A stretch of 64,000 nucleotides of DNA from the NCBI GenBank assembly GCA_947652115.1, contig OX393565.1, positions 7,924,933 to 7,988,932 of the forward strand, in the 5' to 3' direction. Of the stretch, positions 46,901 to 59,247 are shown one piece after another. Both the position numbers and the translations under genes were made by a program. The notes beneath the pieces are model-generated. The model saw nothing but the letters and a program-made list of their open reading frames with translations. It was not told the DNA's origin and made no database searches. The stretch is from Blastomussa wellsi. Its lineage: Eukaryota > Cnidaria > Anthozoa > Scleractinia > Plerogyridae. The first letter of the stretch is position 1. The number at the start of each line of letters is the position of its first letter.

Positions 46901-48495
46901 CAGCTTTATCATGGCGCTGAGGAGAATGATAGCTAGAAGAGGAAAACCGAGAAACATCTACAGCGACAACGGGACCAATTTCGTTGGCGCGGAACGAGAG
47001 CTTAAGGAGTGCCTTGATGGACTGGACCAGGCCAAGATCTCAGATACTTTGTCACAAGACAGAATCCAGTGGTTCTTCAACCCCCCTTCAGCTCCACACT
47101 TCGGGGGAGTCTGGGAGAGACTTGTCAAATCAGCAAAGAAAGCTCTGAAGATCATCCTGAATGGCCAGCTAGTGAATGATGAAACCTTGCTCACAGTAAT
47201 GGTAGAAGTTGAGAGTTTGCTCAACAGCCGGCCTCTAACTCATGTCAGCGTTGATCCTCAGGACCTTGAAGCAATCACACCTAACCATTTCCTCCTTGGA
47301 AGAAACAGCCCGAACATGCCTCCCGGCGTCTTTGATGAGAGAGATCTGAATTCCAGAAAGCAGTGGAGACAAGCTCAGACGCTGACCGACCATTTCTGGA
47401 GAAGATGGCTACGTGAGTACGTGCCTGCGCTTACTGAGAGAAAGAAATGGAGAACCAAATCTCAAACTGATGTCCAAATCGGAGACCTAGTACTAGTGGT
47501 TGAGGACAACCTACCCCGTGGCAGATGGAACCTTGGCCGAGTTGTGAAGACATTCCCAGGAGATGATGGCCTCATCCGCACCGTTGAAGTTCAGACGAAA
47601 CATGGGACATTCAAGCGGCCAGTCGTCAAGCTTTGCCTCCTCGAGGAGGCCGAACATTGTGTATAGACTGACGTCGTATACAGGGGTGGCTATGTTGCCG
47701 ACTGCCCCGCAAGCCAGCGGTCTCTTTGTTTAAATTAGGACTTAGTCCCTCCCGGACTAGAACATGTGCTTGAGAACTTTTGTAACCATCCGCCATTTTT
47801 TGTTGTTGTAAAAATGCATTGACCTTTAGTTTTTCTGCTACTTGTTTTGTCGTTGTTGTTCTCGTGGAAATCGGCCATTTCGTTGTTGCGTACATTGTCA
47901 ATTACCTATAATAAGGTATTTGGTCATTTCTGGAAGTTATAAACGGAATATATTGCTTTTATTTTCACACAAAAATCATGAAGAAAGTTAAAGCAAACAA
48001 AGGAATGAATTAATTGCAAACAATCGCAGAAGGGCGAGGGAAGGCCATGGTGGTTCGTGGCAGCGTGCAGTGCGCAACATTACCAAAGTTCTATCGGTTA
48101 AAACACTTTCTATGCGAATCAAGGATACACATGTTGCATTTTCGCGACAATCTCCCTTCATTCTTTTTTCTGTTCTTTAACCAAATTTCCAGTTTAAATA
48201 TTTTTGTATCCAAAGAGATGATACGGGGGGAGACTGCACGACGTTTCGACAGCCATTTTGGCTGAAATTTTTGCCATTTGTCAAATTTTGATAACGGTCG
48301 ATCGGAAAGCTGCGGAAATGCGTGAAGTCATCGAAGCGTCATGTTACGCTGTTTTCTTTTTTCGTTAATTTTCTTATTAAAAGTTGTCTAATTTGGAAGA
48401 ATGAAAATCACAAAATGAATCTTGCACATGCATGTATTATACTGATTATTACTGATTATTACATATCGTTGCATTTTTTGAGGACAGTACAATAA

Positions 48496-48527
<32 letters not shown>

Positions 48528-48569
48528 GTAGATAGCCGAGCCCGGAGTTTGCTATAATCATCTCATTTT

Positions 48570-48601
<32 letters not shown>

Positions 48602-51600
48602 TATTATTTAAAACGCCCCCAAAAGAGAGATAAATCTTCAAAATTTTAGCTCCTTTTTTCATTTTGAGCTGACTCGTACGTTTGCATGTATTTGTAGAGC
48701 ATGGTAAAATTAATAATTATTCACCGAAGTGGAGGACAATGGTACTGGCTTATCACCTCCGAGTTAGCCAATCAGAGCGCGCGAAAAGCACTATTCACTT
48801 GTGTGGTATATACTAATTGCTCATATACCATGAAAACTCTTGAATTGCATTATCCAATTAACGATCCAGTTTTTAATTATCTCGTTTATTGTAGGTTGAT
48901 GTGTGGGGAGAGGGAACAAACTGGCACAGTGTCAAGCGACTGACGTCTACCGCGTTTAAACCGAGTTCAGAAGACAATGTGATCAACTTGTACATCGTGT
49001 GGGGTCTCAAGAATCAGGACCACAGTGCATGTCATTTCACGGACTTCAAATGTAAGGGAAAAACAGTGCTAGACAGGAGCTTTGATTTGAACCCTCCGCC
49101 ATGTCAGTTAGCAATGCTGGTAAGATTAAGTTACAGTGCAATAATCCAGTGATCTCCAGTAGGTTAATCGTTATGGCCGAGGCAAACGAGAACACATTGT
49201 GGCGGACGCAAATGTCTCCCCGTTTGCCAGCGCGCGCAACATTGCTTCGGCGGGCACAAAATTCGTGTCCGAGACAAAAAAAAATTATCTGATTAATTTA
49301 AGAAACATTATGCTTCTGCAACAAAGTTTTCCCAATTTGTTCGTACAGGGAAACATCATGAGCAACCATGTGTCCACGTTTGTAACAGCCTTTCATTGAA
49401 GCTGATGTAAGAGTTCCGTGACAAAAGTTGTCTTTTATCAATCAATCAACTAGTTAGCCTGTGGATCTGTTAGTCAATCTGTCTGTCGTTCATATATATT
49501 GTGTCAGTCATTTAGTATATATGTCAGACAGTCAGACAGTCATTGAGACAGTCAGTCAGTCATTGAGTCAGTCAGTCAGTCAGTCAGTTAGTGGTAATTA
49601 TATCAGTCCAGTAAGTCGCTTGTGTTAGTCTGAGCCGGTCGATCTGTCGGGCAGTCGGCGGGTCGGTCAGTAGGTCAGTAGGACGGTCAGTCGATTGGTA
49701 AGTCAGTTACTCAGTCGGTTAAACAGCCAGTTGTTCGGACAGCCAGCCGATCGATCGACCGGTCAGCCAATCAGCTGATAAGCTGGTCGGTCATTCAGAC
49801 TGCTAGTCACTTAGTGGGTCAGTTGATCAGCCAATAAATCAATCGATCGAACATCAATTTATCAATTATTCAATCCGTCAGTTACTCAATCAGCAATTCT
49901 GTTCATCAGAGCAATCAGTCAGTGAATTAATTAATCAATGAACCAGTAAGTCAGTTGGTCTGGTAGTTATTCTCATGCACAGTCAATCACTCCCTTCATC
50001 TCCCAGTCCCTCTCCAACAGAACAGAAACAAATTTGAAAATCCCTGTTTGGTTCTCTAAACTTGGTAGATATAGCCATTCGCCATCGTAGCAATCAAAAT
50101 AAGTCAAACATTACATTTTCAAATGTCGTAAATTTGTTAAAATTTACGTCAATAAAAAATAGACCTGCCTTATTGCGTTCGACGTTGAAGAACGCAAGCC
50201 TAACCTAGTGCTATGCATTTACAAGCAAAATTAATCGAGAATTCTGTTTCTCTGTTATGGACGTACATTTGCGCAGCTTTCATTATTAGCCTCAATTTTA
50301 GGCGCTTACTAACGTGATGATGCCCTCGCTTTCGTCGTACAACAAAGCTTGTGTCTTTGAGCATCGTAAGCGAAGTTGACTATTAACATGTACTGTTCTT
50401 GCGACAACGTCGTAAACAGCTGTTTCGACTCGACTTTGAAACGCTCGCGCTTTCCCTTGTGAGAGGTTTTTGCCGTGAGAACAGCTAAAATTCGCTGCCT
50501 GCTCAATTTTTTGGCTTTCAAGCCGCTAAAATGATTATTCAGTCTGCGCGCCTGAAGTTATATTTTAGCAAAAACCAGGGGTTGAACTTCGGAAAACGAA
50601 ATCAGTCTAATTCAAGCTAACTGAAGGAGATGAACGCACTCTTAAGGTTGTAATATCTGATTACTCCTAGTCTATCGTTCTTCCCGTTCTATATCCCAGT
50701 TTCCCCGCCACTGGCTGGTTAGTTAACCGTTCAATTGCATTCTTGGCTAACAGTTTTGGAATCTTTTTCAGGCATCGAAGAGAAGTCTACATTTGTGCCC
50801 TCTGCTTACACAACACGAAAAGATAACTTTACTGCAATGTAAAGCCAACTTAGGGTTGGCTGGCGTAATCGTCTGCTTTAAGTTGCTTTACGCTACTTTT
50901 ACGTTTTCTATAGCTGGCCTTTATACCAGCTTTATACTCATAATTAAAGCTTGAGTAAAGGCACTTAAACCTTAAAGTAACTTTGACAAGATTTAATTCA
51001 AAGCGTGAAGTTGGATAACCAACTTTTTGGAAGATTTAAGCCAACTTTAATTGTACGTAAATCTCCATTTTCGTGCCGTGTTAATTTGCAAGCCCGAAAG
51101 CGTGAATGAATAGTCAATAAAATTAATCAAGAGGGTTAAACAATAAATTGGCCAAATACAAGTGGTGTGTCTTCGGAGCAAAGCTTGTTTTTGGAGCATG
51201 GTTTTTCTTTGTAACAATTTAAACCGCTTTGCGGAAATGAGACGAGTTCGCGATCGCACTGAGTCCTAATCCTCTCCGCGGTGGCCAAAAACCCAACAAC
51301 TAAGTAAAACCGATTGATTTTAGTCGGCTTGTCGAGGATAATTCGGTGCTAATCTCTAGGGTCGGATCATCAGTTCTTTCTCTGAAGTTTCCGAGAGGTC
51401 ACGATGATTTTGTTTTCGTTTTAAATTTAGCTCAACGCAGAAATCTATCCTTAATTAAATGTGGTCGTTGTTAAATAATTTCTCTTTAATCATCGATAAA
51501 AATAAAATCCGCAAAGATATAGAATTATTTTGTGTGCATTTAAATTAGCCTTTCTAACGTCATTTGAACGCAAAATTTATTTTAATTTACGAGGTTAGAA

Positions 51601-54600
51601 AGGCTAATTTAAATGAATACAAAAGAATTTAAAATTGGCAGCCATTTATGAAATGGATCAATTGCACTACCATTTCTTTTTGTCAGAGAAGATCATTTCA
51701 CTTCGTGTTTTCGTAAAAAATATTCTACTGTGACAACAGTGAAGGGTTTTCATTTCTGACATGTAATTATTTTTCTTTAGGACTTCTGCAAAGAGCTGAA
51801 AAGTTTGAGTGGCGACAAACTAGAGCAGTTAAAAATTCGACGAAATGCGGTCACTGGCGAGCCTGACATACGTTGCTTTCTGCAGGACATGAATACATTT
51901 TTTAAGGTGAGTTTTTGGCTTTTTTATGCAAGGGAATAAGAGAGGTTTTAAATGCGATACATGCTTAGATTGGAAATTGAGAGCAACCTTATGCAATCAT
52001 GTTGTGTGTGTTATGTCTATCGTGCCTTGTCTCACTTTCAAGTCGGACACATTCTCATTTTGATGTCGGTGTAAACTGTATTCACTTCCTTACGTCAACA
52101 GAATGAAGCAAAAAAGTCAAAATATCCAAACGACTCAGATTTCAGCATCCCTGTGAACGGCCAAAAAATGAGAAACTTGATGCAAGCCAACCCGAGACTG
52201 TATAACATGTCACGACTTTCCCAGGCTTATTATCGCTACTTCGAGGTAGCGCTGGGCTTCTGGTTGACACAAGGTAACACGTCACACAACAACCGTGACT
52301 TTACAACATATAGCGTGCTTCTTGGAGGGCAGGTTGATCCAACGTCTGAGTTAAAGACACCAGGCTTTCAAGGTAAGTTTTTTCATGTTTTTGCTCCTTG
52401 CTTGAGAATTATTAAGCTAGCTATTGTAATCTGGATGTCTCTGTTTTAATAAGATATTGGAGTATTCAGATCGGAATATTGAATAACAGATTGAGAGGCT
52501 CTTTGAGAGCCAATCGAGCACCAATAGTCTCCTTTTCAACTGGTCAGCAGCAACACGGAGGAGCGTGCGCTCTGTGAATGCGTAAACTGGATTGTAATCC
52601 GAACGTTGACGGATTAAGACGTGTTAACATAGATTTAGTTTCTCCTAAAGAAAAGTTGTAGGGAGTTTTTGCCAACAATCAAATTGTTATCCCAACTGCT
52701 TGCGGTTGACAACCTATTTAGAAACCAGAAACAAAGATTATCTCAGTTTACCAGTGTGTAGGACATCAGCTGTGCAGCGCCACTTAGGGATAGGGCGCTT
52801 GGAATAATCTCTCTATTGCAACTAGGAACTCACACTCGGTTTCGCATTTTAAGAAGTGTGCCCGAAATTCAAGTAGGATGGGATGATAACGTGAGAGGCT
52901 GACTTAATTTTAAGGTTTATAATTTAAAATTTGTGTGTTTCAATATGATTATAATTAGGCATTTATTCTGAAAAACCCATTTGGGAGAATTAATAAAATG
53001 TATTGTATTATGTTGTTTGTCCTTGCTTTACTAATGACGTTCTATGTGTAAGAGTGAGTTTTTTAAAGTATGGAACTCAATGGAATAATTCAATCGCAAA
53101 TGTCACAGAATAATTCATAAATTTAACATCAACTAAATTTTCCCGTAAACAGAGCGTCACGGCCTGTATTGCAGACAATCTACACCACGGAATAGGGAAT
53201 CCTTTTCTTTACAATATTTTCCTTATTAGCATATGGGTTTCAGTTTCTGAACGAATTGCAAAAATATCAATTCTAAATATTGAAAGAATATGACATGAAA
53301 AGCTTTCACGATAAATTTTAAGCCCGCTATTAAATACCTTTTCAGTGGTCTGGGTTTGAAAGCTGAAAATTTTTCAAAGAATGTATGGGCTCATTAGCGC
53401 TTTTGCCGCCCAGAAATTTTGCAGTCTTTTTAAGCTGATATCTTCTAAACATTTCAACGAACATTACTTTTTGATGGTTCTATCAATATCTGGAGTCAAT
53501 TTGTATATAGCATGATGCTTTCTCTAAGCAAAGTTGTATGCTAATGAGACAAAATGTCAACCATGACGTCAGCATGAATCCCCCTGTAGTCCGTCGGACT
53601 TACGAGGTTTATTTTGTCAGTAAAGCCAATGATACACGGTTCAACATTTGTTGAGCAACAAATGTTGCGACTGGGGTACAGCAAATGTTGAACAGTGTAT
53701 CATGTGATGTTGAACGTTGAAATATGCCATTCAACATGTTGAACTTTGTTGAACGTTGTTGAACGAAAATAGAGTTTGGCTCTATTCCGTTCAATAAGTT
53801 CCTGTTTGTTGAACCCGGCACTTGGGAAAACGCAAAAACGTTTCAGCAAGCCGCAACGATGTTCAACATTTGTTGATCAACAAAAGTTGAAAGATGTTGA
53901 ACCGTGTATCATTGGCTTAACGCAGGCAATGCGTTGCTGGTTTGATACAGGTTGACAAATTTTGCTCCTAAGAGAACTAGGTGACAATCCCTAGACAAGA
54001 TTGACGAAATGCTTTGATACACGTCTCAGCCAACGTAACATTTTCCATATCTGCATTAGATCCCGAATCTAACTACTGATCATATTTAACATTTAGGTGG
54101 CAAATATGGCAACAGTCTATTGTACGCCGCAGTCAAGGTTTACACCACAATCACTGTCGGAAGTTTAGGATACAAGAAAGGACTCGTTACACATGACAAC
54201 TGGGAGGAATTCATAAATAAAAAGGTGCTAATATAAACTTCTGTATAAAGCGTCTTTTACTCACATGACAAGCGGCCGCCATATTGGATTACTTAAAGAA
54301 GAGACGATGTCGTCACAAAAACTAGAGCTCAATAGTCCAGTGTCGAGTTAACCAAGACCGCTGAATAAAACGACTAAAGACGCGTCTATACAGGGTTAGT
54401 CTCGACCTGAAGTAAAATATTCGCAAATACCAGTGAGAACAGGAAATATTAAAAACTTTGTGCAGTGTTTATGCTTCAGTGCTTTTCTGCTGGTATTTGT
54501 GAATATTTTTCATCGGATTGAGGCTAACCTTGTACAACTGAGTATTTAGTCTTTTTATGAAATAATATGATTCTACCCGTAATTTTCATCATCAAATTGT

Positions 54601-57600
54601 CTTATCGTAAGTATAATGTGACAATGCTCTGAGGTCCATGTGACAAAAACTTTGGCGAGGTTGTCATAAGCTGAATGAATCTCACTTATGTCTACCTACT
54701 TTCTCAAATTGAAAAGTGAAAATAGCAAAACGCGTTCATATGGATATCTTCATGTTCACTTGACGATAAAGTTACTGAACTTTGTTTTGCAGATGAGCAC
54801 AATGCCACCATCGTGCAACAATGCTTTCCAGACCACCCCGGAGAACGCAATGGCCTGGCATTGGATCAAAGTACAACAGGTTAGAAAAAAAGTTCTGGTC
54901 CTTCAAAGTGTTTGATGGATTGAACAAACTGTATTGCTCGTTATGATGTTAGAAGGACTCGAGCAACTGACGAAACTTCTAAATGACTGACAGATTAATT
55001 GACTGACTGACCGACCGATCGACCAGCTGGCTGGCTGACCGACTTACTGATTGTCTGACAAACAGATTGAGTGACTGACTGACCGACTGACAAACCGACT
55101 GACTGGCTTGCTGGCCGACTGGGTGACTAGGCAAAGGTAGGTCTGTATGCGAGCCTTATAGTGGCCCAAGCATTTTTAAATTTGCCGATACCCGTTTATA
55201 CACCTGTGTGGAGAGAGGCACTGTGAGAGCAAAGTGTTCAAGAATGCAACGCACTGCCGCGGCCGATGTTTTTTTGATTAAAGTATCCTTACCAACGTAG
55301 GTGAAAGGCATTGTTAGATCTTACACTTATTTTTTCATTCCCGAATTACGGTAATGAATCTAATTAGCAATTAGTCTACGAGCCTAAGCTTTCTACGAGC
55401 TAATAGTGAGCCAGGAGAACCAATCAGCTTCACTGACCTATGGCCGGGATTATGCTTCCTCAGCGTCCCTTTCAGACTGCACATTTTCCAAGAGGCTACA
55501 TATACGTGGGAGAACTAATTTTCAGGAAGAAGGTTGCATTTTCATAACGATATAAGTCCTACTGAACAGTTACATTCACCCATAAACGTAAAATACAAGA
55601 CAAACTTTAAAGATTAGCTCTAAGGGTGGCTTATTTTAAATTATTACTCACAATTAGTAATATTTTATATCTCACCTGATTTGCAAGAACGTGGTCGCAG
55701 GAAATTTCGCGTGATTCGAGCAACTCAGCTCTCTGTCCTTATTATTATTTTTAATTTCAATTTCCAAGGTCTGGAACTTGCTTGCTTAGCCTTGAACGGA
55801 TGGTAAAGAACTTATTTTTCTATGTTTTTGTTTGTTTGTTTCTTTATTATCAGTCCCCCCCTTCCCTACCCCGGGATCTTTAGTTGAGCCCCAGTCCACA
55901 ATGCGTAGCGCGGAATATCTAACTGCGGGCTAGGAGAATTGAGCTGATCGGTTTAGCTTTTTCTAATTGCTTTCTAAAGTAGGTCTGCCTGAAGACATCA
56001 TGAAGTCTGATAAGGGTAAAAGTCTCACGATTTGCACGATTGCGTCGTCTATTATCCCATATCTAACCTAGGCGGGCTCGGAAAGAGAAACGCAACGGTT
56101 GGATGTAACGATAATGCAGTGTGCCTTCTTTAGACAGCAAAATCTTAAGCCACATGAATTAGGGCACGGAACTAGATGTTTAGGGACATTTCTACTCGGC
56201 GGTAAGGAAATTTGGCTTGAACTTTTCTGTGGCTAAAGACTTGGCTAAAAAACTTGCTTTGATTTGGCAAGGGGTACTCCATGTCGTTTTGGATTTAGCT
56301 ACATCCGGGACGTTTTCATTTACAAGAGAAGTGACGTCGGTCGAAGCAGAGAGGCGAGAAAAAACTTCAAGCGCTGATGTGAGTAGGCAGTTTTCTCTTT
56401 ATCTCGATTTTATGTCTTCCCCGCTTAGCTAACAGTCAGAGTTTTCTGTGATTCGCTATTGCTTTTGCGTGGTTTCCGGTGGACAATTGAGTTGATAATT
56501 GATGTAAACAAGATTTACCAGCATTTTGCTTACTCAGATTCATTGCCTGGATTGTGTGAAAATGAATCGAATATCGATCTAGGACGAGTTAAGTCAGATT
56601 ATTTGAGACGTACTTGATTTTAGAAAGCTACAGATCAGCTCACAACCGGGGTGTTTTCGTTTGTTTACCTTGTTGTTGATTACAATCGAATCTCGTGTTG
56701 TAAACACTCTGAGTTGAAGTATGTCAATCGTGAGTCCATGAAAATATTCTGAATTTAGTCTCTCTGACGTCGAAAGGCATAACAATAGTCATTTCCTTTC
56801 ATTTGCGCGCGTAGTGAGCCTGGTCGGCCCTATATTTTGAAAGAGAGTTTCAAAACTACCAGTGACAGGTGAAATTTCTGTAGCCACGTTTTTGAAAATC
56901 CAGACAGATATATTTATTTTGGAATTTTAAGTTATGTCCAATTAGATACTATTCATTAATTTTCCAGTTATCATATCTCATTGCGAAAGCTCACCATTCT
57001 CACATTTTGTTTCCTTCTCACCAGGTTCTTGTCAGAAGCGCGGTGAATGGCATCATCACAGGCCTGTGCCTCACCCTACCCCTGCTGATAATCATGACCA
57101 CAAACTGGATTGTAGCACTACTTTGCTGCCTGACAATTTCTTTCATAACAGTTGGTGTGGTCGGCATTATCCCACTAGTCGGATGGAAGCTCGGAGTACT
57201 TGAGTCACTGAACCTGACCCTGGTCGTTGGACTAGCTGTTGATTACGTGGTCCACCTCGCAGACGGTTACATTCGCTCTCAGAAACACTCACGTGGCAAC
57301 AGGGTCCGTGAGACGCTGGGTCACGTGGGAATCTCTGTGTTGTCAGGCGCGTGCACGACAATAGGAGCATCTATTTTCATGCTCTTTGCTCGAATTCTCT
57401 TCTTTTTTCAGTTTGGAATCTTTATATTCTGCACCATTGGACTTTCAATATTTTATGCGTTGTTCTTCTTCACCACTGTCTTGGCACTGGTGGGGCCTGA
57501 GGGAAACACAGGATCAATACTGCCACTAGCGCGGTATGTACGAGACAAAATCCGCAACAAGAAATCGACAGATGTCTCTTGCCAAAATTGCGGCGGACGA

Positions 57601-57660
57601 GGATTTCACGCTCAGCCCCCTCCAGAGGACGGTACAACCTCGCCAGTAAATGCAATGTAA
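38327..57660 (+). CDS. Dispatched-like RND transporter with sterol-sensing domain, complete eight-exon gene (copy 1)
   Basis: Exons 38327-38390, 38822-40350, 48895-49119, 51781-51906, 52102-52372, 54097-54224, 54793-54879 and 57025-57660 join in frame to give 1021 residues and a TAA. TM1 is at about 23-42, followed by a large extracellular loop with sequons (NDT, NHT). From about residue 278 come the sterol-sensing-domain helices, with the RND signature GIGADD at about 346-351. A second extracellular loop spans exons 3-7. The last exon holds the C-terminal helix bundle with GLAVD at about 879-883, the mirror acidic motif of TM10. This two-half plan with GADD and GLxVD is typical of Dispatched, which exports cholesterol-modified Hedgehog using the sodium gradient. 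Assignment to a Dispatched subtype (1, 2 or 3) is not possible by eye. The last ~35 residues are cytosolic with CxxC. Intron 2 contains a BEL/Pao element. Confidence 0.92.
40870..40970. repeat. Dispersed repeat, copy 1 (pair at 48515-48625)
   Basis: Shares CTATAACCATCTCATATCCA, then AACAAGCGCGAGTGGAATAA, then CCTCCAAAAGA with 48550-48620. Both copies are in the same intron, on either side of the BEL element and outside its LTRs. Confidence 0.7.
41506..41690 (+). repeat. 5' LTR of the BEL/Pao element
   Basis: 185 bp, TG...CA ends, about 98% identical to 47693-47877. A frame reads through it on the minus strand into the flank (see findings). Confidence 0.92.
41691..47666 (+). pseudogene. BEL/Pao Gag-Pol polyprotein with one in-frame stop
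   Basis: The frame is open from within the 5' LTR (41655) to the TAG... stop region ending at 47666, except for a TAA at 44736-44738 in the RT. The first in-frame ATG is at 41874. Order of domains by nucleotide: Gag with a DUF1759-type core (about 42715-43100); zinc knuckle CFNCLKQGH (about 43510-43610); aspartic protease AILDDGSSDTL (about 43805); RT with YMDD (45078-45089); RNase H with FADAS (about 45630); integrase zinc-binding HHCC (about 46560-46700); DDE core with GVDYFGP and SDNGTNF (46775-46990) and the PHFGGVWER motif (about 47095); and a C-terminal DUF5641-like region (47390-47640). The stop lies just after the VRVVFDAAAS block, before the catalytic YMDD, so full-length Pol would not be made without readthrough. 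Confidence 0.92.
47693..47877 (+). repeat. 3' LTR of the BEL/Pao element
   Basis: 185 bp, matching 41506-41690 end to end with about four substitutions. Confidence 0.92.
48515..48625. repeat. Dispersed repeat, copy 2 (pair at 40870-40970)
   Basis: Contains TATAATCATCTCATTTTTAT, CCAACAAGCGCGAGTGGAAT and CCCCCAAAAGAGAG. Confidence 0.7.
49440..49960. repeat. Degenerate GTCA-type tetranucleotide array in intron 3 of Dispatched-like copy 1
   Basis: Dense runs of CAGT/GTCA, with GGTC, GATC and AATC variants. The cleanest part is 49530-49590 (CAGTCAGTCAGTCAGT). It begins about 320 bases after exon 3. Confidence 0.8.
51525..51628. repeat. Short inverted-repeat element
   Basis: CATTTAAATTAGCCTTTCTA in the left half is mirrored by TAGAAAGGCTAATTTAAATG in the right half. 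The loop is about 45 bases. It lies 150 bases upstream of exon 4. Confidence 0.65.
53622..53920. mobile_element. MITE-like element, TIR AAGCCAATGATACACGGTTC
   Basis: The left end AAGCCAATGATACACGGTTC and the right end GAACCGTGTATCATTGGCTT are perfect inverted copies. The interior repeats ACATTTGTTGA-like words in both directions. Non-coding, about 300 bp, in intron 5 of the Dispatched-like gene. Confidence 0.85.
54965..55135. repeat. Degenerate GACT/GACC tetranucleotide array in intron 7
   Basis: Runs of GACTGACTGACCGACCGATC type, reading as the opposite strand of the array in intron 3. Confidence 0.75.
55188..55240 (+). repeat. Dispersed SINE/LINE-tail-like repeat, copy 3
   Basis: ACCCGTTTATACACCTGTGT followed by GGAGAGAGGCACTGTGAGAG. 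Same family as 32345 and 32706. Confidence 0.65.
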
Positions 57661-57694
57661 AAACCTATTTGTGCACTTGAAAATGTAAATATGT

Positions 57695-57700
57695 ATTAAA
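57695..57700 (+). terminator. Possible ATTAAA poly(A) signal of Dispatched-like copy 1
   Basis: The common variant ATTAAA lies 35 bases after the stop codon. No AATAAA occurs in the next 120 bases. Confidence 0.35.
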
Positions 57701-59247
57701 CTAGGAAAGTGTTCCCACGATAGCTGTATCTATTAAATCACTTTACGTGTATACATGATGTTTCAACATCAATATTTACTTAAGATTGTGTGGTAGCAAA
57801 AGGTCTCCCGTCTCGTGTCTGCCTCCAGGTCATAGCGCCATGCGTTGCCATGTATTTCTAGGTCGGCCTCTCTTTCTTTTCCCCTCAGCTTGACGGTTCC
57901 AACTGGGTCACTAGGGTCACTATGAGTATTGTGCTCCGCTTGGCGGCCCCTCCGCTATAAAAGAAACTCATGAGGAACCAGGGATATTTATCTCGGCTTT
58001 AAATTTAAGCATACAGTTGTTCAATTCAATTCGGATGATCAACGAAAACTGTAACAGCTGATAATTCGACCTGCATTAGCATATGGTGTGTTCATGGCTG
58101 TAAAATAAGGCGCTAAAGGAAGAAGTTTAGCAGTTAGGTCTTTCGGTAGATTGAGAAATTAGCTTTGACAGAGGGACGGCTTTGTACCTTAGCGGCTGGA
58201 TATAACGTAGGTTGATGCATATAGATTGCAACAGCGACGTCTCTTCGACATGTTCTCGTAAACAATTAACAAAACGTTTTAATTAGCCATAAGGTTAAAT
58301 ATTCAGTTGCTTGGTTTTTTAGTTTTTATGAAAAGAAAATCTCAAATATCTTATCTTTTCGACAATTTCAAGAAGTGTTGAGCAGACTTTCGTTATCCTC
58401 TCATTTAGAGAGACACAGGCAATAAAAGAGTGTCAAATTTTATCTCTTCTTCCATGTGGTCCCCCAGGCAATAATGGCGCAAGACAAAACAACGAATTTT
58501 ATTGGCTTACGAAGCGTAACGGACAGCTCTTGAACCGAACTGACTTACTACTTGCTTTTAAGGTTTGACAGCTTTACATGGGTGGTTGGTACCTTCTCTG
58601 AACATGTTTACAAACAGACAGATAATTTCCCTTCACCTCTTTCAAATCTGAATAATATTAATATTAAAAAATCTATCCGATTGACTAAGAAATCAGTTGA
58701 TACTCATAGTCTCGGGCATTTTTCATTTTCAAAATTTTGCTTCGGTGAGCTTTCTTTTCTAAAAGCAGGTGATTACTCAGTGCAGAAGTATCAAGTTTAT
58801 GACAACAAGCAGAAATCAACTTCCGCTTTCAAAAAACCTTTCATGACACCCCATTGTATGCTTACGCTTTCGTTGAGAAATTTGTACAGAGGCCTTTAAA
58901 AAGGATTTTTAGAAATAGAAATATTACGCTTTGCACATTATGAGGCACAAACAGGTTGCAGGGCATAGGGCTAGCTTCAATTAGCGGATAAGCTCCCTGC
59001 AGTGTAACGTACAATTGCCGACAGCACCTGCAACAAGCAGCTCCTATGGTCATCAAAGGCACATGTGTAGAGACAAACCGCTGGCGTGTTCATTTGCATA
59101 AGCAAGTGAATTATGCAAATGATTTACTGCCAAGTTGAAAAGAAAAACAAAACTCAAGGCAAGAATATTGCCTTTGGTTTTTCTTTAAATATGCGTGTGT
59201 TCTTCGTGTGGTTATTGAAAAAATGAAACAGTTGAAATAGAACGTTC
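57701..59247. other. Intergenic interval between the two Dispatched-like genes
   Basis: 1.5 kb with no recognised gene. A 115-codon frame (58552-58899) resembles nothing known. The second copy therefore has its own upstream region; no clear core promoter was identified. Confidence 0.5.

Larger units (their letters stand above)
41506..47877 (+). mobile_element. BEL/Pao LTR retrotransposon, nearly intact
   Basis: The two LTRs (41506-41690 and 47693-47877) are both 185 bp, start TGTTGCCGACTG, end ATCGGCCA, and differ at about four positions by eye. Between them is one polyprotein frame with a single internal stop. A purine-rich stretch (AGGGGTGGC) immediately precedes the 3' LTR. A clean target-site duplication is not seen; ACATTGTC abuts the left LTR and recurs 14 bases beyond the right LTR. 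The element is in sense orientation in intron 2 of the Dispatched-like gene. Without it the intron would be about 2.2 kb, close to the 2.5 kb of the paralogue's intron 2. Confidence 0.93.

Noticed and set aside
49440..49960. CRISPR-like array of short repeats
   Set aside because: The units are contiguous tetranucleotides without spacers, in an intron of an animal gene.
58552..58899. 115-codon frame between the two Dispatched-like genes
   Set aside because: No family resemblance or splice support; it could be chance in AT-rich DNA.
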